A stretch of DNA of 64,000 nt from Rhyacophila brunnea (lineage: Eukaryota; Arthropoda; Insecta; Trichoptera; Rhyacophilidae): NCBI GenBank assembly GCA_022495005.1, contig JAGYXB010000557.1, positions 1,426,001-1,490,000 of the forward strand, read 5' to 3'. Position numbers and translations under genes: made by a program. Positions 23,571 to 33,819 of the stretch are shown piece after piece. The first letter of the stretch is position 1. Every line of letters begins with the position of its first letter. Below the pieces are notes generated by a model. It did not search any database. It was not told the DNA's origin and worked only from the letters and a program-made list of their open reading frames with translations.

Positions 23571-25424
23571 AATTATTCAATTTTATATTCAGCATTTTTC
23601 ACACCATTGTATGTCAGTTAAAAAATATATCAATATGTTTTTTAGATAGTCAGAATTAAAAAATAACAGCATAAATTTTGACGGGACGGACGTTAATTAC
23701 ATTCCAATTAATAAAAATATTTATATTCCATTTCTTCATATACATTCACTGTCCAAAATACAATACAAATCACACCGAGGTTCGGTCAAGATGACTGAAT
23801 CCGTGGCACTGTGTCACGAGGACATCAAAGCACAATATGTCACAGTTTCGTCTAACACCTCTTCATAATAGCATTTGTTATAAGCGGGGAGCCTTAGCCT
23901 AGTCGCACATACAAAATCGTGTCGACTGGAACATGTTCATACATCGTTGTTGCAACTTTCTTCCCTGCAAACAGGCGGGATCCAAGACCCAGTATTATAG
24001 TCTGGTCGTGACAAGAAACTATAAATTTGGATGGTGATGCTAGTTATTGTTCATAATTCGAAAGCAATTTGGTAAACTGTATGTAGAAAATGATGATTGT
24101 TGCATACTGATATAAATAGTTATAATTTGAAAGAAATATGCAAAATCTACATTTATATTAAACAGATTACCGCATTGCATTCGAAGATAATCAATAACCA
24201 GTGATACCACCGTATTCTAAATAATTCTAATTAATGCTAATGCTACAGCTTGAATATAGTTGTATTTAAGCGGGACCATGCTGGGACAGTAGCGTCACGT
24301 GGCTAGCCTAAGCGAACGATGTGACATTTTGCCATTCTACTTGTAACCCATGCCTAGTGAAATTTATTACATGCGACAAGCAGATGGTTTGTTTAACAAA
24401 AATTTTCACCAACGTTATGTGTGACAGTACATTAAGTTACACGTACTTTGTCAAGGATAACAAAATTGCATCGACGAATTCGACGTGTTGCAGTCAAGAC
24501 TAGTTTGTATGTGCGACTTGCCTTATAGCTGCAAGTGTCTACACGTGAAAAGTGTACGCGGGGAAGGTGTGGTAGAAGTGTTGATGTGCGATATATAGTA
24601 GGTAGGGTAAGAGTGTAAGTCATTGGCAATAGCTAGCTGCGAAGATTTGTATTAGGTCAACACACGTAGAAAATGGCAAATGCAGTGCGTAAAATTAGCA
24701 TTGGTGGCTGTTGCTATGGTCATGTATGCACGTACTGTAAAAGAATAAGCCGTAACGACTATATATCACAACCTAAAAAGATTGCGAAGCTTAAAATAAA
24801 TCTTGTTGAAATTGAAAACGGCAAGCATCAAACATCATTGCAAGAAGAAAAACGGAAGTGACAAGGTTGTAAGTCGAGTCGAGCGTTCAGACACTTCACA
24901 TTCCCTTGCAAAACGAAGAAGTGCGGAAACATCTATTATTTAGATCTCATCCTTATCTTTCGACATAGATTTTTCTACGTCCGATGGAAGAGTGAGTCAA
25001 CTCGTCCCCCGCCCCTTGTTAAGTGAAAGCGCTTGAAAAATGAAAACGTTCTATCATCCCCGTGGCTGGCGGAAGTCGTCCGTCCGGGTATTTATTGTTC
25101 CAACTGCGGGACACCTACCGAAAAAAAGCTCGTGTGTATAGAAAAAATACACTTTTCTTTTTTTTTGGCACGAGAAAAATAAACACGCCACAGGGATGTT
25201 GAACCAATATAAATACACTCTGCAGGTATTGTTACAAAATAAGCCAGTTTACGATGTTTAAAAATTTTCATTAGAATGGCAAGTAAAATGTTCCCACGCA
25301 TGTTTACTATTGGGTTACTATCAATAATATGATGTTCAACTAGTGAGTGGCCAAATAATGTATACCTCCAGTGCTCACGTATGCATGTGAAATATTATCT
25401 ACCCTTAATAAAAGAGAAATCCAA
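23571..25424. other. Intergenic DNA with a balanced-composition block
   Basis: No gene is seen. 24850-25130 is G+C-shifted (GAGTCGAGCGTTCAGACAC, CGTCCCCCGCCCCTTG, GGCTGGCGGAAGTCGTCCGT) and might be regulatory. A loosely inverted pair, AGTCGCACATACAAA at about 23905 and TTTGTATGTGCGACT at about 24506, lies about 600 bp apart, with no other sign of a transposon. Short frames here resemble nothing I know. Confidence 0.3.
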
Positions 25425-25450
25425 ACAGGTGGCGTTCACTGGATTCGCGC
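25425..25450 (-). repeat. SINE family C fragment
   Basis: Contains GGATTCGCGCCA, the reverse complement of the TGGCGCGAATCC core of family C (copies at 27437 and 9048). Confidence 0.3.
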
Positions 25451-25501
25451 CAATACAATCATCAGCTAACCTATGTGCGTAGTATCATTATTTCTTTCTT
25501 T

Positions 25502-25732
25502 TAACCATATCCGATCTTAATGGGATCATATAGGCCTCCACAGAGTGAAGGTTTGTATTAACAGATTTTATTAACGATAAATGGGTGTTAGCCACTCGGT
25601 ATATACTCGGACTCCCAAACACAAATTGAAAAACAATATGACGTGTATTTGCCAGACCCATGATTCGAACCTGAGACCCACGACATTATAAGCCGATGCG
25701 TAAGCCAAGCCGCTCGGTCATTGCGACGAAAT
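25502..25732 (-). repeat. SINE family A, near-full copy, minus orientation
   Basis: Plus-strand order is ATCCGATCTTAATGGGATCA, CCTCCACAGAGTGAAGG, the AACAGATTTTATTAACG segment, TTGAAAAACAATATG, the B box GATTCGAACCTGAG, then ATTATAAGCCGATGCGTAAG and a CGCTCGGTCATTG end (A box side). The whole order matches 35701-35938. Confidence 0.7.
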
Positions 25733-26140
25733 TAACTAGTCATTTTTACATTTTTGTTGCGCTTCATAAATTGCGTTAATTTTGGCAGACGGCTTTTGTA
25801 TTCTAAATCAAAGTATCAATTAACTTAATTACTAACCTGTATCAGGATCTCTCAAAATTTTAGTTATAACATACTAGCACTTGCTAATAAGTTAATAAAT
25901 AATATTTTTATTCGAGGCAAGATTTGTGAAATAACGCATTCGCATATTAGTTGAATAAAAGAAAGTCTATTAAAAAAATTGTCTAAAATTAAAAATTGAC
26001 TGACAATTTATTGTTAAGTATTCGTCCAAATAATTTAGTCGTTACTGTGAATCAAGCATACCTATAGATATTGAAAAAGCTACATGTAAGTATATTTTTG
26101 CTATGCGTAATTACTATGATCAAGCTTGCATTTACAACTT

Positions 26141-26181
26141 TAGAAATGGCCGCTCTACCAACTACGCCATCGGGGGCACAC
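26141..26181 (-). repeat. tRNA 5'-half-like sequence (SINE head or tRNA relic)
   Basis: The minus strand reads GTGCCCCCGATGGCGTAGTT followed by GGTAGAGCGG, a strong type 2 A box (TGGCGTAGTTGG) in tRNA context with a D-arm-like GTAGAGC. No B box follows within tRNA distance, so this is half a tRNA-like unit. Confidence 0.45.
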
Positions 26182-26299
26182 TAATTATTAGCAAATAACA
26201 CCATGAATCAGATAAAAATATATATTGGTAAAATTAATCTTTTATTTAGTGAATGCGTTTACTATTTAAAAAAAACCGGAAGAGAGAAGTTTAATTGTA

Positions 26300-26490
26300 T
26301 AAAATAAATTGTCGCTAGAGGTCCCGTGAAAACAGGGTGGGTGCTTAGTGTCAGGGTTGACGACACCTCTTCCGGCATAGAAGTTAGCCCCACTAACCCA
26401 CTGTCGTGATATATGACTTTATCCCTGAAGCAGGGGTGGCAAAGAGTACCTAGCTCGAGCGGCCTTGCTCCACGAGAGGTGTTCTGAGAA
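26300..26490. repeat. Unclassified G+C-rich segment, possibly retroelement
   Basis: The stretch is unlike its A+T-rich neighbours (GGTCCCGTGAAAACAGGGTG, CGACACCTCTTCCGGCATAG). It has no open frame and no second copy in the window. It may be a degraded retroelement end. I have no family for it. Confidence 0.2.
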
Positions 26491-26862
26491 AAATGTCAAC
26501 GGACAAATTAGTTTAAATCTCTTATTTATTGCTTTTCACAAAATAAATTGCTTTGGCAATACACGTTGTAAGAATTATTTTTTTTTGTTCAAATCGTGCT
26601 TAACAAAGTTACCTACGCAATCCGTTTTAGATGGAATTACATGAAAATTCGTCGTAAATAATCAATCATATTGTCTAGGTTTATAATCTACTTTTATAAC
26701 ACATTGCACAGAAACAAAAAATGTGTGAATTACAATTGAATTATTTGTACACTAAGTAGTAGATTTATTCTTTAGTAATTGAGTGAATTTATCAAAGAAT
26801 TTAATGGAATTCATCTCGCTTTTCCGTTTTATTATTATAGATCTTCTACTTCTGCTGTTATG

Positions 26863-27038
26863 CAGGGTGGACGCGTTCGGCGGAGCGTTGAGCGGCGTGC
26901 GCAACTCAAACGTATAGATAGCCGTGAGTGAAAATGTTCGTAGACAATGACGCCTTTTTTTGGTTATATGTACGTTTATACGGTTGTACGTTTGAGTTGC
27001 GCATGCCGCTCAACGCTCCGTCGAACGCATCCAGTATG
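26863..27038. mobile_element. Inverted-repeat MITE, 176 bp
   Basis: Arms of about 50 bp at 26863-26913 and 26988-27038 are inverted copies with few mismatches. The shared core is GGAGCGTTGAGCGGC...GCGCAACTCAAACGT, with GACGCGTTCGGCGG on one side and GATGCGTTCGACGG on the other. The arms are G+C-rich, and the 74-bp loop contains (T)7. No clear target duplication was found. Confidence 0.7.
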
Positions 27039-27164
27039 GACGAGGCATTATGGTGGAGCGAGTTCAAAAAAAAAAATTGAAACTCCTTTATTTTAGGTTT
27101 TAAGATTTATGGATACTATCCGTGGCTCTATCCAACTGGCTTTCTCTTTTGTATGCTCACATAT

Positions 27165-27355
27165 TGTAGTTTAAGCACTAGAATATATCTATATTATTGG
27201 CGACGTATATTTTCTACAAAATGATTTTTTTCTAGTGTATATTCATGAGATGTTTTCAAATTATGTATATTTAGTAACGTTCTTTATTGAAAATACATTA
27301 ATTTTTGAAAACACCTGTGAGAAATATATAATCACTAGAAAAAATCTTTTTGAAG
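27165..27355. repeat. Inverted-repeat element E, copy 2
   Basis: CACTAGAATATATC at the left is mirrored by GATTATATATTTC...CACTAGAAAAAATC-type sequence at the right. GATGTTTTCAAATTATGTAT in the middle is mirrored by ATACATTAATTTTTGAAAAC. It is related to 23425-23570 and 63290-63400. Confidence 0.4.
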
Positions 27356-27436
27356 ACCCCACCCTCTGATGTGATTGTAAGAATTGGTAGTTAATTTTAT
27401 CACAAGTAAATAGGACACGCATAGATTAAGGGTCAG

Positions 27437-27490
27437 TGCACATGGGCGCGAATCCCAGAATGCGTGCGTTCAAATCCCGCTAGGTGTCAT
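27437..27490 (+). repeat. SINE family C, tRNA-like head
   Basis: Reads GGTCAGTGCACATGGGCGCG, then AATCCCAGAATGCG and the B-box-like GCGTTCAAATCCCGC, ending TAGGTGTC. It matches 9048-9105 on the other strand. The body beyond 27490 is not shared, so its extent is unknown. Confidence 0.45.
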
Positions 27491-28647
27491 ATTTTGTCAA
27501 CTTTTTCTGGTGGTTATATGTTTCTCACATGCGTTTTTAAATCATGTCATTTATAAAAGATTACAAATAAGTGGTCGTGGAAACAGAAAAGACATTTTAA
27601 AACCTCTTGAAACGAATATAATTGTCTAAATTGGAAACTTATAAACACATAAACGATATAATTGGTATATATTATATTTTAATTGTTGTTTATTCATTTA
27701 TACAAACAGCGCATGCACCTACATATTATTATAAAAGAAAATGGGCATGTCTATCTACCTATGGTAAATATACAACTGACGCATTTATCATAATATAAAC
27801 GGGTATACTTAGATTTAGATATTTATAGAGTCTGGATATATCAAAATGAAAAATTTCGGGTCGCTAAAACGGATTCCTATAGAGTTGCATACAAATTTTA
27901 TCAGTGGCGGGCTTAGAGACGTGAATGCCCGATGCACTGACTGATTTTTAGGCCCTCACGATAAAAAATAAAATAAAAACTATAAATTCCAACTAGCAAC
28001 GTACCCAGTGAAAATATTAATGTATCTCAACTAGAATCACATCCTAGATGTAACTAAACATAATTATTATTGAAGTTGACGATAGTATTTGTTTGGATGT
28101 TTATATTATAGGCCCCTTGATGTTGCCGGAATTTTGTTATGCCATGGGTAAACTAATTTGTGAATAAAACGCATATTTTTAAAATTTCTTTACAATTTTA
28201 TATATTTTGTATGACTGATTTGAACTGTTTCGATGCCCCGTTTTAAATCTTCTGACAAATAGATTGCATCATCTACGTCAAAGAAAATCACTGATGATTT
28301 TTGTAAATTAGAATTCAAATTCAATTGCCATCAAGTACCGTCAGGTGTATAAGAAAACCTAATCGATCAGCAACTGACGCCTATTGGTTACTTTATTTAA
28401 ATTTATCCGTCCGTACCGTACCTATAATGATGCTTTTATTAGTTTTAAATTGCGTGGAAACCATTCCAGTTGGAAAAGCGTCCGTCTTTTATGCGGTTGA
28501 AATCCCGCACATGGAAAATATTAGACATTATTTTTCATAATGTGTTTGATCTAAAATAATTAGGCTGTTTGCAATGTAAAAAAATGATTACGACATAATA
28601 TTATGCCAAATGAAAATTTTGTAGGCTAGATGCTTATTAAAAAAAAT

Positions 28648-30457
28648 AGAACTTGCAAGATACTGGTATTCAATTATTTATCGATACCGAAATACCGGTT
28701 TCAAAACTCCAAAATATCCGTATTTCGGTTAATGTTTTTCGAAAACGAATTTAATGTTATTTTTCCATTAATTATCACTATATTGTATATTAAATTTAGT
28801 GTATAAGTTGTATGCTGCCAAAACGCAAATATTGACTTGTGGGTATAACATGACCCAATGTGATTCATATTTCAGTCGGAGAGAGTCTACAGACCGAGTA
28901 GCACGTCATTTTAAATCAAATTTATAACAAAATCCCTGGTCATCGAAGATTTCATTTTAAACACATAATAATAATAATTGTCGGTAGAGCAATTCATTGC
29001 AATGATTTATTAGGTACCGTCAACCCGTCAACGCTGTTCGCCGGCCGGCCGGCCGAATGTAAAACAATGTAAAAAATAAAAAAAGTGTATGGGGTGCTGC
29101 ACGATAATATTTATTTTAGGCGTTATAAATTATTTCGTGCATTGGCTTTACTCAACCAACAAAATAAAATAATGGTACCTACCTATTGTTTCACTAGTAC
29201 ATATTATAAAAGTAAAGTTGCGTTACTAGTGTCAGACTAAACTTAAACCAATCGGGTACATCACTAGATATATTCTACGTTTTTTCTAAATATGCATTAG
29301 AATAAAACAATACTTACCTATTTCTTTAATACGTGTAAATTTCTTTTATATTATGTAGGTCTTACACATAAAAAATAAATACTATTCATTAATAATGTTT
29401 TTTGGATAGCACATGAAATAAAAATGTATGTAGATAATATGTGTTTCAACATCCTTCGTATCTTTAGTTCTCGTACAATTTCAGGTTAAAAAGTTATTAA
29501 TCTATTTCTATGTTTCTAAACTACTAAAATAAACTCTAAACTCTAAGTTTAAAAACGTCACAATATCCACCATATTGGTTGCAATACTTCCCACCAAACA
29601 GTTGATTAACATATTGAATTTAGTAACATTTAGGTATATTAGAAGATACTAGTTTTTGGTCACCCCATACTCGCTTAGTTGGAGTGAGTTTGTTTGTTTT
29701 AAATTTAATTTAGTGACCATTACTTTTGAGGCACGCATCGGCGGCGAATTTTTAATATTATTAGTAGAGCAACTATTTTGGACCAAATTTATAAAAATAT
29801 CATATTTTCAATTCTCAAGAGCATTTCTGTAGAGCGTCCCCTTCAACCAACGAAAGTTAAATAATTATTATTGAAACAAAATCCCTTAAATATAATTTTG
29901 GAATTCTCGCGATAAATTAACATATTTCGAAAAAGAAAATATTTCCAATTATTTTATAACTATTAATCCAACGTTGTAGTACAGCCAACAAATGCTGAAT
30001 TTGTGAGATAGTTTCCTGTACCCGAAAGTATATTTTAGAGTTAGTATTTGTAAACATTACAGTTCAAAAATATTATGATCAATACATATTTATAAAGGAC
30101 AACATAATAAATGTAGGCAGAATTTGTATTCTATAAGCTGGCGTTCACGTCACACTGAAAGCATTGTGCCATCGCGTTCGACTGTTGCATGTTTTCAATG
30201 GGAGGGAACGAGAAGGAATGCAGTGCTGAATGCTAAAGCGGGGGAGGGGGAGAAACCGCACGCCAGCTTATAGAAGACAGACTGTAGGTAGATATTGTTA
30301 TACAATATTGTTTTAAATAGATTTTAATAGTTATATTTATTGATAGGTACTTCTTTTTTCCATAATATGTTTTGACGAATACCGGTATTTATACCGGTAT
30401 TGAATAAGAAATACCAAAATTCCGGAATTGATATATTCATTCAGTATTGCAATCCCA
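28648..30457. mobile_element. hAT-like element with ACCGGTATT-rich ends, about 1.8 kb
   Basis: The left end (TATTTATCGATACCGAAATA then CCGGTTTC) is the counterpart of the right end of the element at 45445-46468. The right end (ACCGGTATT repeats, GATATATTCATTCAG, TATTGCAATCCCA) is the counterpart of that element's left end. The two are therefore copies in opposite orientation. Internal matches confirm this (TTTTGGCAGC with CCAAAACGCAAATA; TTGGAAATATTT with its complement). The second copy has an 8-bp near-identical duplication, which supports hAT. No transposase frame survives. A small separate inverted repeat is inserted at 30129-30275. Confidence 0.6.
30129..30275. mobile_element. Small nested inverted-repeat element, 147 bp
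   Basis: A perfect 15-bp terminal inverted repeat, TTCTATAAGCTGGCG at 30129-30143 and its complement at 30261-30275, brackets a conspicuously G+C-rich interior with a GGGGGAGGGGGAG purine run. It lies inside the 28648-30457 element and is absent from the sister copy at 45445. Confidence 0.5.
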
Positions 30458-30501
30458 TGTCAGATTTCTAGTCATGATTTTTATGATATTATCGTATAAT
30501 G

Positions 30502-30650
30502 CGGCTCTCGTCGTGCAGTGTGTAAGACGCTGGTCTTCCACCCGAAGGTTCTGGGTTCGACCCGGTGAGGACACAATATTTATGTGTTTTTCTCAATGCC
30601 TGGGTATTTGTGATTTTTCAAAATCACTAACAGCCATCTTGTACGAAAAA
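30502..30650 (+). repeat. SINE family B, plus orientation
   Basis: The head CTCGTCGTGCAGTGTGTAAG (A-box region) is followed by the B box CTGGGTTCGACCCGGTGAGG. Then come ACACAATATTTATGTG and GCCTGGGTATTTGTGA, as in the 14903 and 52030 copies. It lies between the hAT-like element ending at 30457 and the TTAA element starting at 30670. Confidence 0.65.
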
Positions 30651-30669
30651 GCAAGGACATGGTTATTAA

Positions 30670-30977
30670 GAGCATACTTCAGTGAAACGGCAAATAATTT
30701 TCAGCAATAGGTGGAACGTAATTTCGGCCGCGTTGCCAGTCGGAGAGCTATAGTCGACTTTTGTTTTATGATGGGTTCGGTGGACTAAAAAATGTTACGT
30801 AAATACATGTCAATGGATATATTATTATTATTACTTAAATAACAATAAACATAACATTAAATGGACGCGTATTGAATTTTTATAACAACTTTTTTTTGTT
30901 TGTCACGCGTCGTTTGCACAATTTGCGCGTCGCGTAGTCACGATCGTTTTAGACCGTGCATCAGATGAAGTACAACC
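30670..30977. mobile_element. TTAA-flanked MITE, copy 1 (reverse orientation)
   Basis: Bounded by TTAA at 30666-30669 and 30978-30981. Its left end (GAGCATACTTCAGTGAAACG) corresponds to the right end of the copy at 50341-50692. Its right end (GATGAAGTACAACC) corresponds inverted to GGCTATACCTCAGTTGAG. TTAA duplications are the mark of piggyBac-type insertion. There is no coding sequence, so it would depend on a transposase made elsewhere. Confidence 0.65.
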
Positions 30978-30981
30978 TTAA

Positions 30982-31190
30982 GGCTATACCTCAGTTGAGG
31001 CACCGTCTAAAAAGATCGTGGCTAGGCGATGCGCGGATTGCGGGTCGCGGGTGCAAATGACGCATGCTGAACGAAATAGAATTTGTCATATAAATCCAAC
31101 ATGCGTCCATATAATGTTCTGTTTATTGTTCTATTACTAACAATAATAATATATTCATTGACATGTTTTCTTTTTCAAGTAAATCTTCTA
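30982..31190. mobile_element. TTAA-flanked MITE, copy 2 (forward, truncated)
   Basis: It begins GGCTATACCTCAGTTGAGGC directly after the TTAA at 30978-30981 and matches 50341-50520 closely (AAAAAGATCGTGGCTAGGC, CATATAAATCCAACATGCGT, CATTGACATGTTTTC). After about 31187 it departs from the 50341 copy, losing the 3' third. It is head-to-head with the previous element and shares one TTAA with it. Confidence 0.65.
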
Positions 31191-31784
31191 AAGAAAATTA
31201 ATACCGACATAGTTCTTTAAATCATTTTTCATATGGAAAAATGCTTGTTTCCAGGATGGTTTTTAGAGGTAAGACGGATCCTGTTTGTTGTCTGCGTTGG
31301 TGATACGACAAGCAGGGAATGCGCCCGAGCATTCCTCGGTAGGCGAAATGCCGCCGAGCCCCGGCTAACGACTTGTCATTCTGGCCGTAAGGGTTGTTGG
31401 GACTTACACCTTTGTTTAATTTAGGAGCACAGGGCGCCTAATGCGAGTCTTAATTGTGCCATAAAAACGATAACGGCGATATAAGGAGGCGAAGCTTTAA
31501 TTGGAAGTTTTAAATAATTGATTCGCTTAACTGAAGGAATTTGTCAAATTTTCGTGAAACGAAAATATTAAGTATTTATTATTTTGGAAATGACGTCTGC
31601 GTATTGCTTATTTATTTGGATATAAGTGTCGTCAGGTTTTCTATTAATTATAACACAAAATATAAAAAAAGTATTTCTGAAAAAAAATATACCTAATACA
31701 CGGTTATTTTTCATAGTGAATCCGTCTTATTTAATGTTTTTGGAATACTTACATATTATTTATTTCACCCTGTCATACCCTAGT
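31191..31784. other. Intergenic DNA with a G+C-shifted block at 31230-31500
   Basis: The block contains CATTCCTCGGTAGGCGAAAT, CCGCCGAGCCCCGGCTAACG and GTGCCATAAAAACGATAACG, with sharp compositional contrast to its flanks. I see no convincing gene; the 63-codon plus frame at 31233-31424 is not recognised. It is a candidate for conserved non-coding DNA. Confidence 0.28.
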
Positions 31785-31950
31785 GTTGGAGCATATGGCA
31801 TGTACAAGGTCGTGCCACTTCCCTCGGTCCATCGCCATGTTTCGCGCCTCCCGCCATGTGAGACCTGCAGCGGGTAGATCGATTTTGTATCACCGCTGCA
31901 AGGTGAAGGAGGGTTGTGCCACAAGTGTCTTCTCTTCGGCCATATCCGAC
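31785..31950 (-). repeat. Dispersed G+C-rich repeat D, minus copy
   Basis: On the plus strand it reads GTGCCACTTCCCTCGG, CATGTGAGACCTGCAGCGGG, GATCGATTTTGT and CTGCAAGGTGAAGGAGGGTT. These are the complements of the repeat blocks at 18255 in reverse order. It lies just upstream of the LINE remnant. Confidence 0.42.
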
Positions 31951-32345
31951 CCTTAGTTGGAGCATTTGGATACCACGCGGGGCTTCAGAGAATCCTTGTC
32001 GCTCGCCAGTCTTCTTGCTTCGTTTTAGGTCAAATCAGCATCCCGTAGCTCCGCCGTATACTCAATAATAATAAGATATACATAATTATATTATAGAGTA
32101 AAGGTGTAGACACTTACAAACACAACGCTCAGAAAACTTGAAGATTTTGAAATGTGGGTGTACAGACGCTTGCTTCGTATCAGCTGGTAAGACAAAGTTA
32201 CACATGGTGAGATGATGTTGAGAATGTTAAATACCAAAGTAATAATCAAAGATAAAAACAAGAGAGTGTGCATACATACTTTGGCTACATTATGAGGCAT
32301 CCTGAGAGATATCACATTCTATATCTTATCATTTAAGGGAAGATA

Positions 32346-33648
32346 CGAGGGTGGGTCAATAATTCCTTAGAAAAAAGCATTAAAACAGTTTTTATTTTTG
32401 TATTTTTTTTTTATTTCTCAACATAATCTCCTTGGAGCTCAATACACTTGGTTAGACGTTTCTCAATTTTTTTTAAACCGTCAGAAAAATAAGTTTTCGG
32501 AAGGTCCTCAAAATAAGCATTTGTCCGATCGATGACTTCTTCATTTGAAAAAAACGTTGTCCACTTAGCCATTTTTTTAAGTTTGGGAAAAGGAAAAAGT
32601 CACTGGGGGCTAAATCTGGGGAATACGGTGGGTGGTCGACCAATTCGAACTTCAATTCTTCAATTTTAGCCATTGATCGTAAACATGTGTGAACACGGGC
32701 ATTGTCCTGATGAAAGAGGATTTTTTTCCTGTTTAAATGAGGCCGTTTTTCTTCAATTTCGTTTTTTAGCTGGTCCAATAAAAATGCATAATAATCCCCT
32801 GTTATTGTTTTTCCTTTTTCAAAATGGTCAACAAAAATAATTCCACGTGCATCCCAAAATACAGTAGCCATAACCTTACCAGCTGATTTTACGGTTTTCG
32901 CCTTCTTTGGACATGGTTCGCCTTTTGCAATCCACTGCTTTGACTGTTCTTTCGTCTCGGGAGTATAGTGGTGTATCCATGTTTCATCTACAGTCACAAA
33001 GCGACGAAAAAATTCATCCGGATTGCGTTGCATGAGCGACAACAGGGCTTTAGAGGCCACCACCCTATTGCGTTTATTGTCGACTGTGAGCAAACGCGGC
33101 ACCCATCTTGCAGAAATATTTTTCATGCCCAATTTGTCATATAAAATAGAAATGACGCTACCTTTTGAGATCCCTGTAACCTCAATTATTTCACTCAACT
33201 TTAATCTTCGGTCACTTAACACCATATTGTGGATTTTATTGATCATTTCTGGTGTAGTCACCTCTACAGGACGTCCTGGGCGTGATTCATCCTTTGTTGA
33301 TGTACGACCACGCTTAAATTCATTTAACCAGTTATAAATAGTTGCAAGTGAAGGAGCAGATATGCCGTGAACTAAATTCAACTCATTTTTTATTTCCTTT
33401 GCTGTTAACCCTTTTATATTAAAATGTTTAATAACAGCTCTAAACTCAATTTTCTCCATTTTACATTTTTCCATTTTCCACAAGCAAATTTTTTTTTTAA
33501 ATGTACGAGAAACACACAACAACCCGACCAATCTGATTGAAACTTCGCAGCATACTGAATCAGTAGTGCCGCTGCATGAAAACAAACCGCTTACAGTACT
33601 AGTCGCGCCACCTGTCAGCTTTTCTAAGGACTTATTGACCCACCCTCG
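32346..33648 (-). mobile_element. mariner transposon, full length, 1303 bp
   Basis: Terminal inverted repeats of 29 bp (32346-32374 and 33620-33648) differ at a single position. They begin CGAGGGTGGGTCAATAA on each inward strand. The element is flanked by TA on both sides (32344-32345 and 33649-33650), the target duplication of the Tc1/mariner superfamily. Length and TIR size are normal for mariner. It carries one transposase gene on the minus strand, intact except for one frameshift near the 3' end. The near-identity of the ends and the good coding state indicate a fairly recent insertion, into an already dead LINE tail. Confidence 0.95.
32411..33474 (-). pseudogene. mariner transposase (DD34D), one frameshift near the C-terminus
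   Basis: It catalyses cut-and-paste movement of the element in the nucleus by binding the inverted repeats and cleaving at TA. The open frame from the ATG at 33474 or 33459 runs to a premature stop at 32473. I prefer 33459 (MEKIEFR), which starts at the usual distance before the first helix-turn-helix. Counting from it: paired-type DNA-binding region about 1-115, a WVPRLLT motif at 119-125, catalytic D158 (TVDETW), D252 (HQDNARVHT) and D287 (SPDLAPSDFF). Exactly 34 residues separate the last two, the mariner DD34D triad. After residue about 304 the frame is lost in a run of seven T (minus strand, near 32547-32553). The next frame carries family-like sequence (SNEEVID, then KRLTKCIELQGDYVEK) to a TAA at 32411, giving about 349 residues if joined, the usual length. 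One lost base is the only defect seen. The open frame also runs upstream to 33801 into LINE DNA; that part is not transposase. Confidence 0.93.
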
Positions 33649-33819
33649 TATTCCGGCAAGCGAGATCCTGGTAGAAGAAGGACCTCCTGGCTTAAGAACT
33701 TTAGTGACTGGTTTGAGCTCAAAACTCCATCCATATTTAGAGCAGCGATGGACAATCATTGCCGAATTCATCGCCGATGTCCGATAACGGATATGACACA
33801 AAAAGAAGAAGACACATAA

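Larger units (their letters stand above)
32103..33819 (+). pseudogene. LINE ORF2 C-terminal remnant, split by mariner
   Basis: Left of the mariner, 32103-32343 encodes in broken frames pieces reading LRKLEDFEMWVYRRLLRISW, then DKVTHGEM and, in another frame, YFGYIMRHPERYHILYLII. Right of it, 33652-33819 is open to a TAA at 33817-33819. It starts SGKRDPGRRRTSWLKNFSDW and continues with a FRAAMDNH segment. This order (L-x-x-FEMWxYRRxLRISW, GHIMRxxxRY, GKRxPGRRRxSWLKN, W-F, FRAA) is the familiar carboxyl end of insect non-LTR retrotransposon reverse-transcriptase proteins, after the RT domain. In-frame stops and at least two frame changes show it is dead. The mariner cut it at a TA between the histidine-rich and GKR segments. 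The upstream RT and endonuclease domains are missing. Confidence 0.82.

Noticed and set aside
23905..24520. Inverted pair AGTCGCACATACAAA about 600 bp apart
   Set aside because: Match limited to about 15 bp, with no terminal signature, no duplication and no second copy.
27905..27960. hAT-like start CAGTGGCGGGCTTAGAG
   Set aside because: No inverted partner or 8-bp duplication could be located, so no element was called.
28480..28512. tRNA-like GCGGTTGAAATCCCGC motif
   Set aside because: No convincing A box or stems at tRNA distance; a single B-box-like match is expected by chance.
33023..33337. 104-codon plus-strand open frame inside the mariner
   Set aside because: It is antisense to the transposase DNA-binding region and has no family features of its own.
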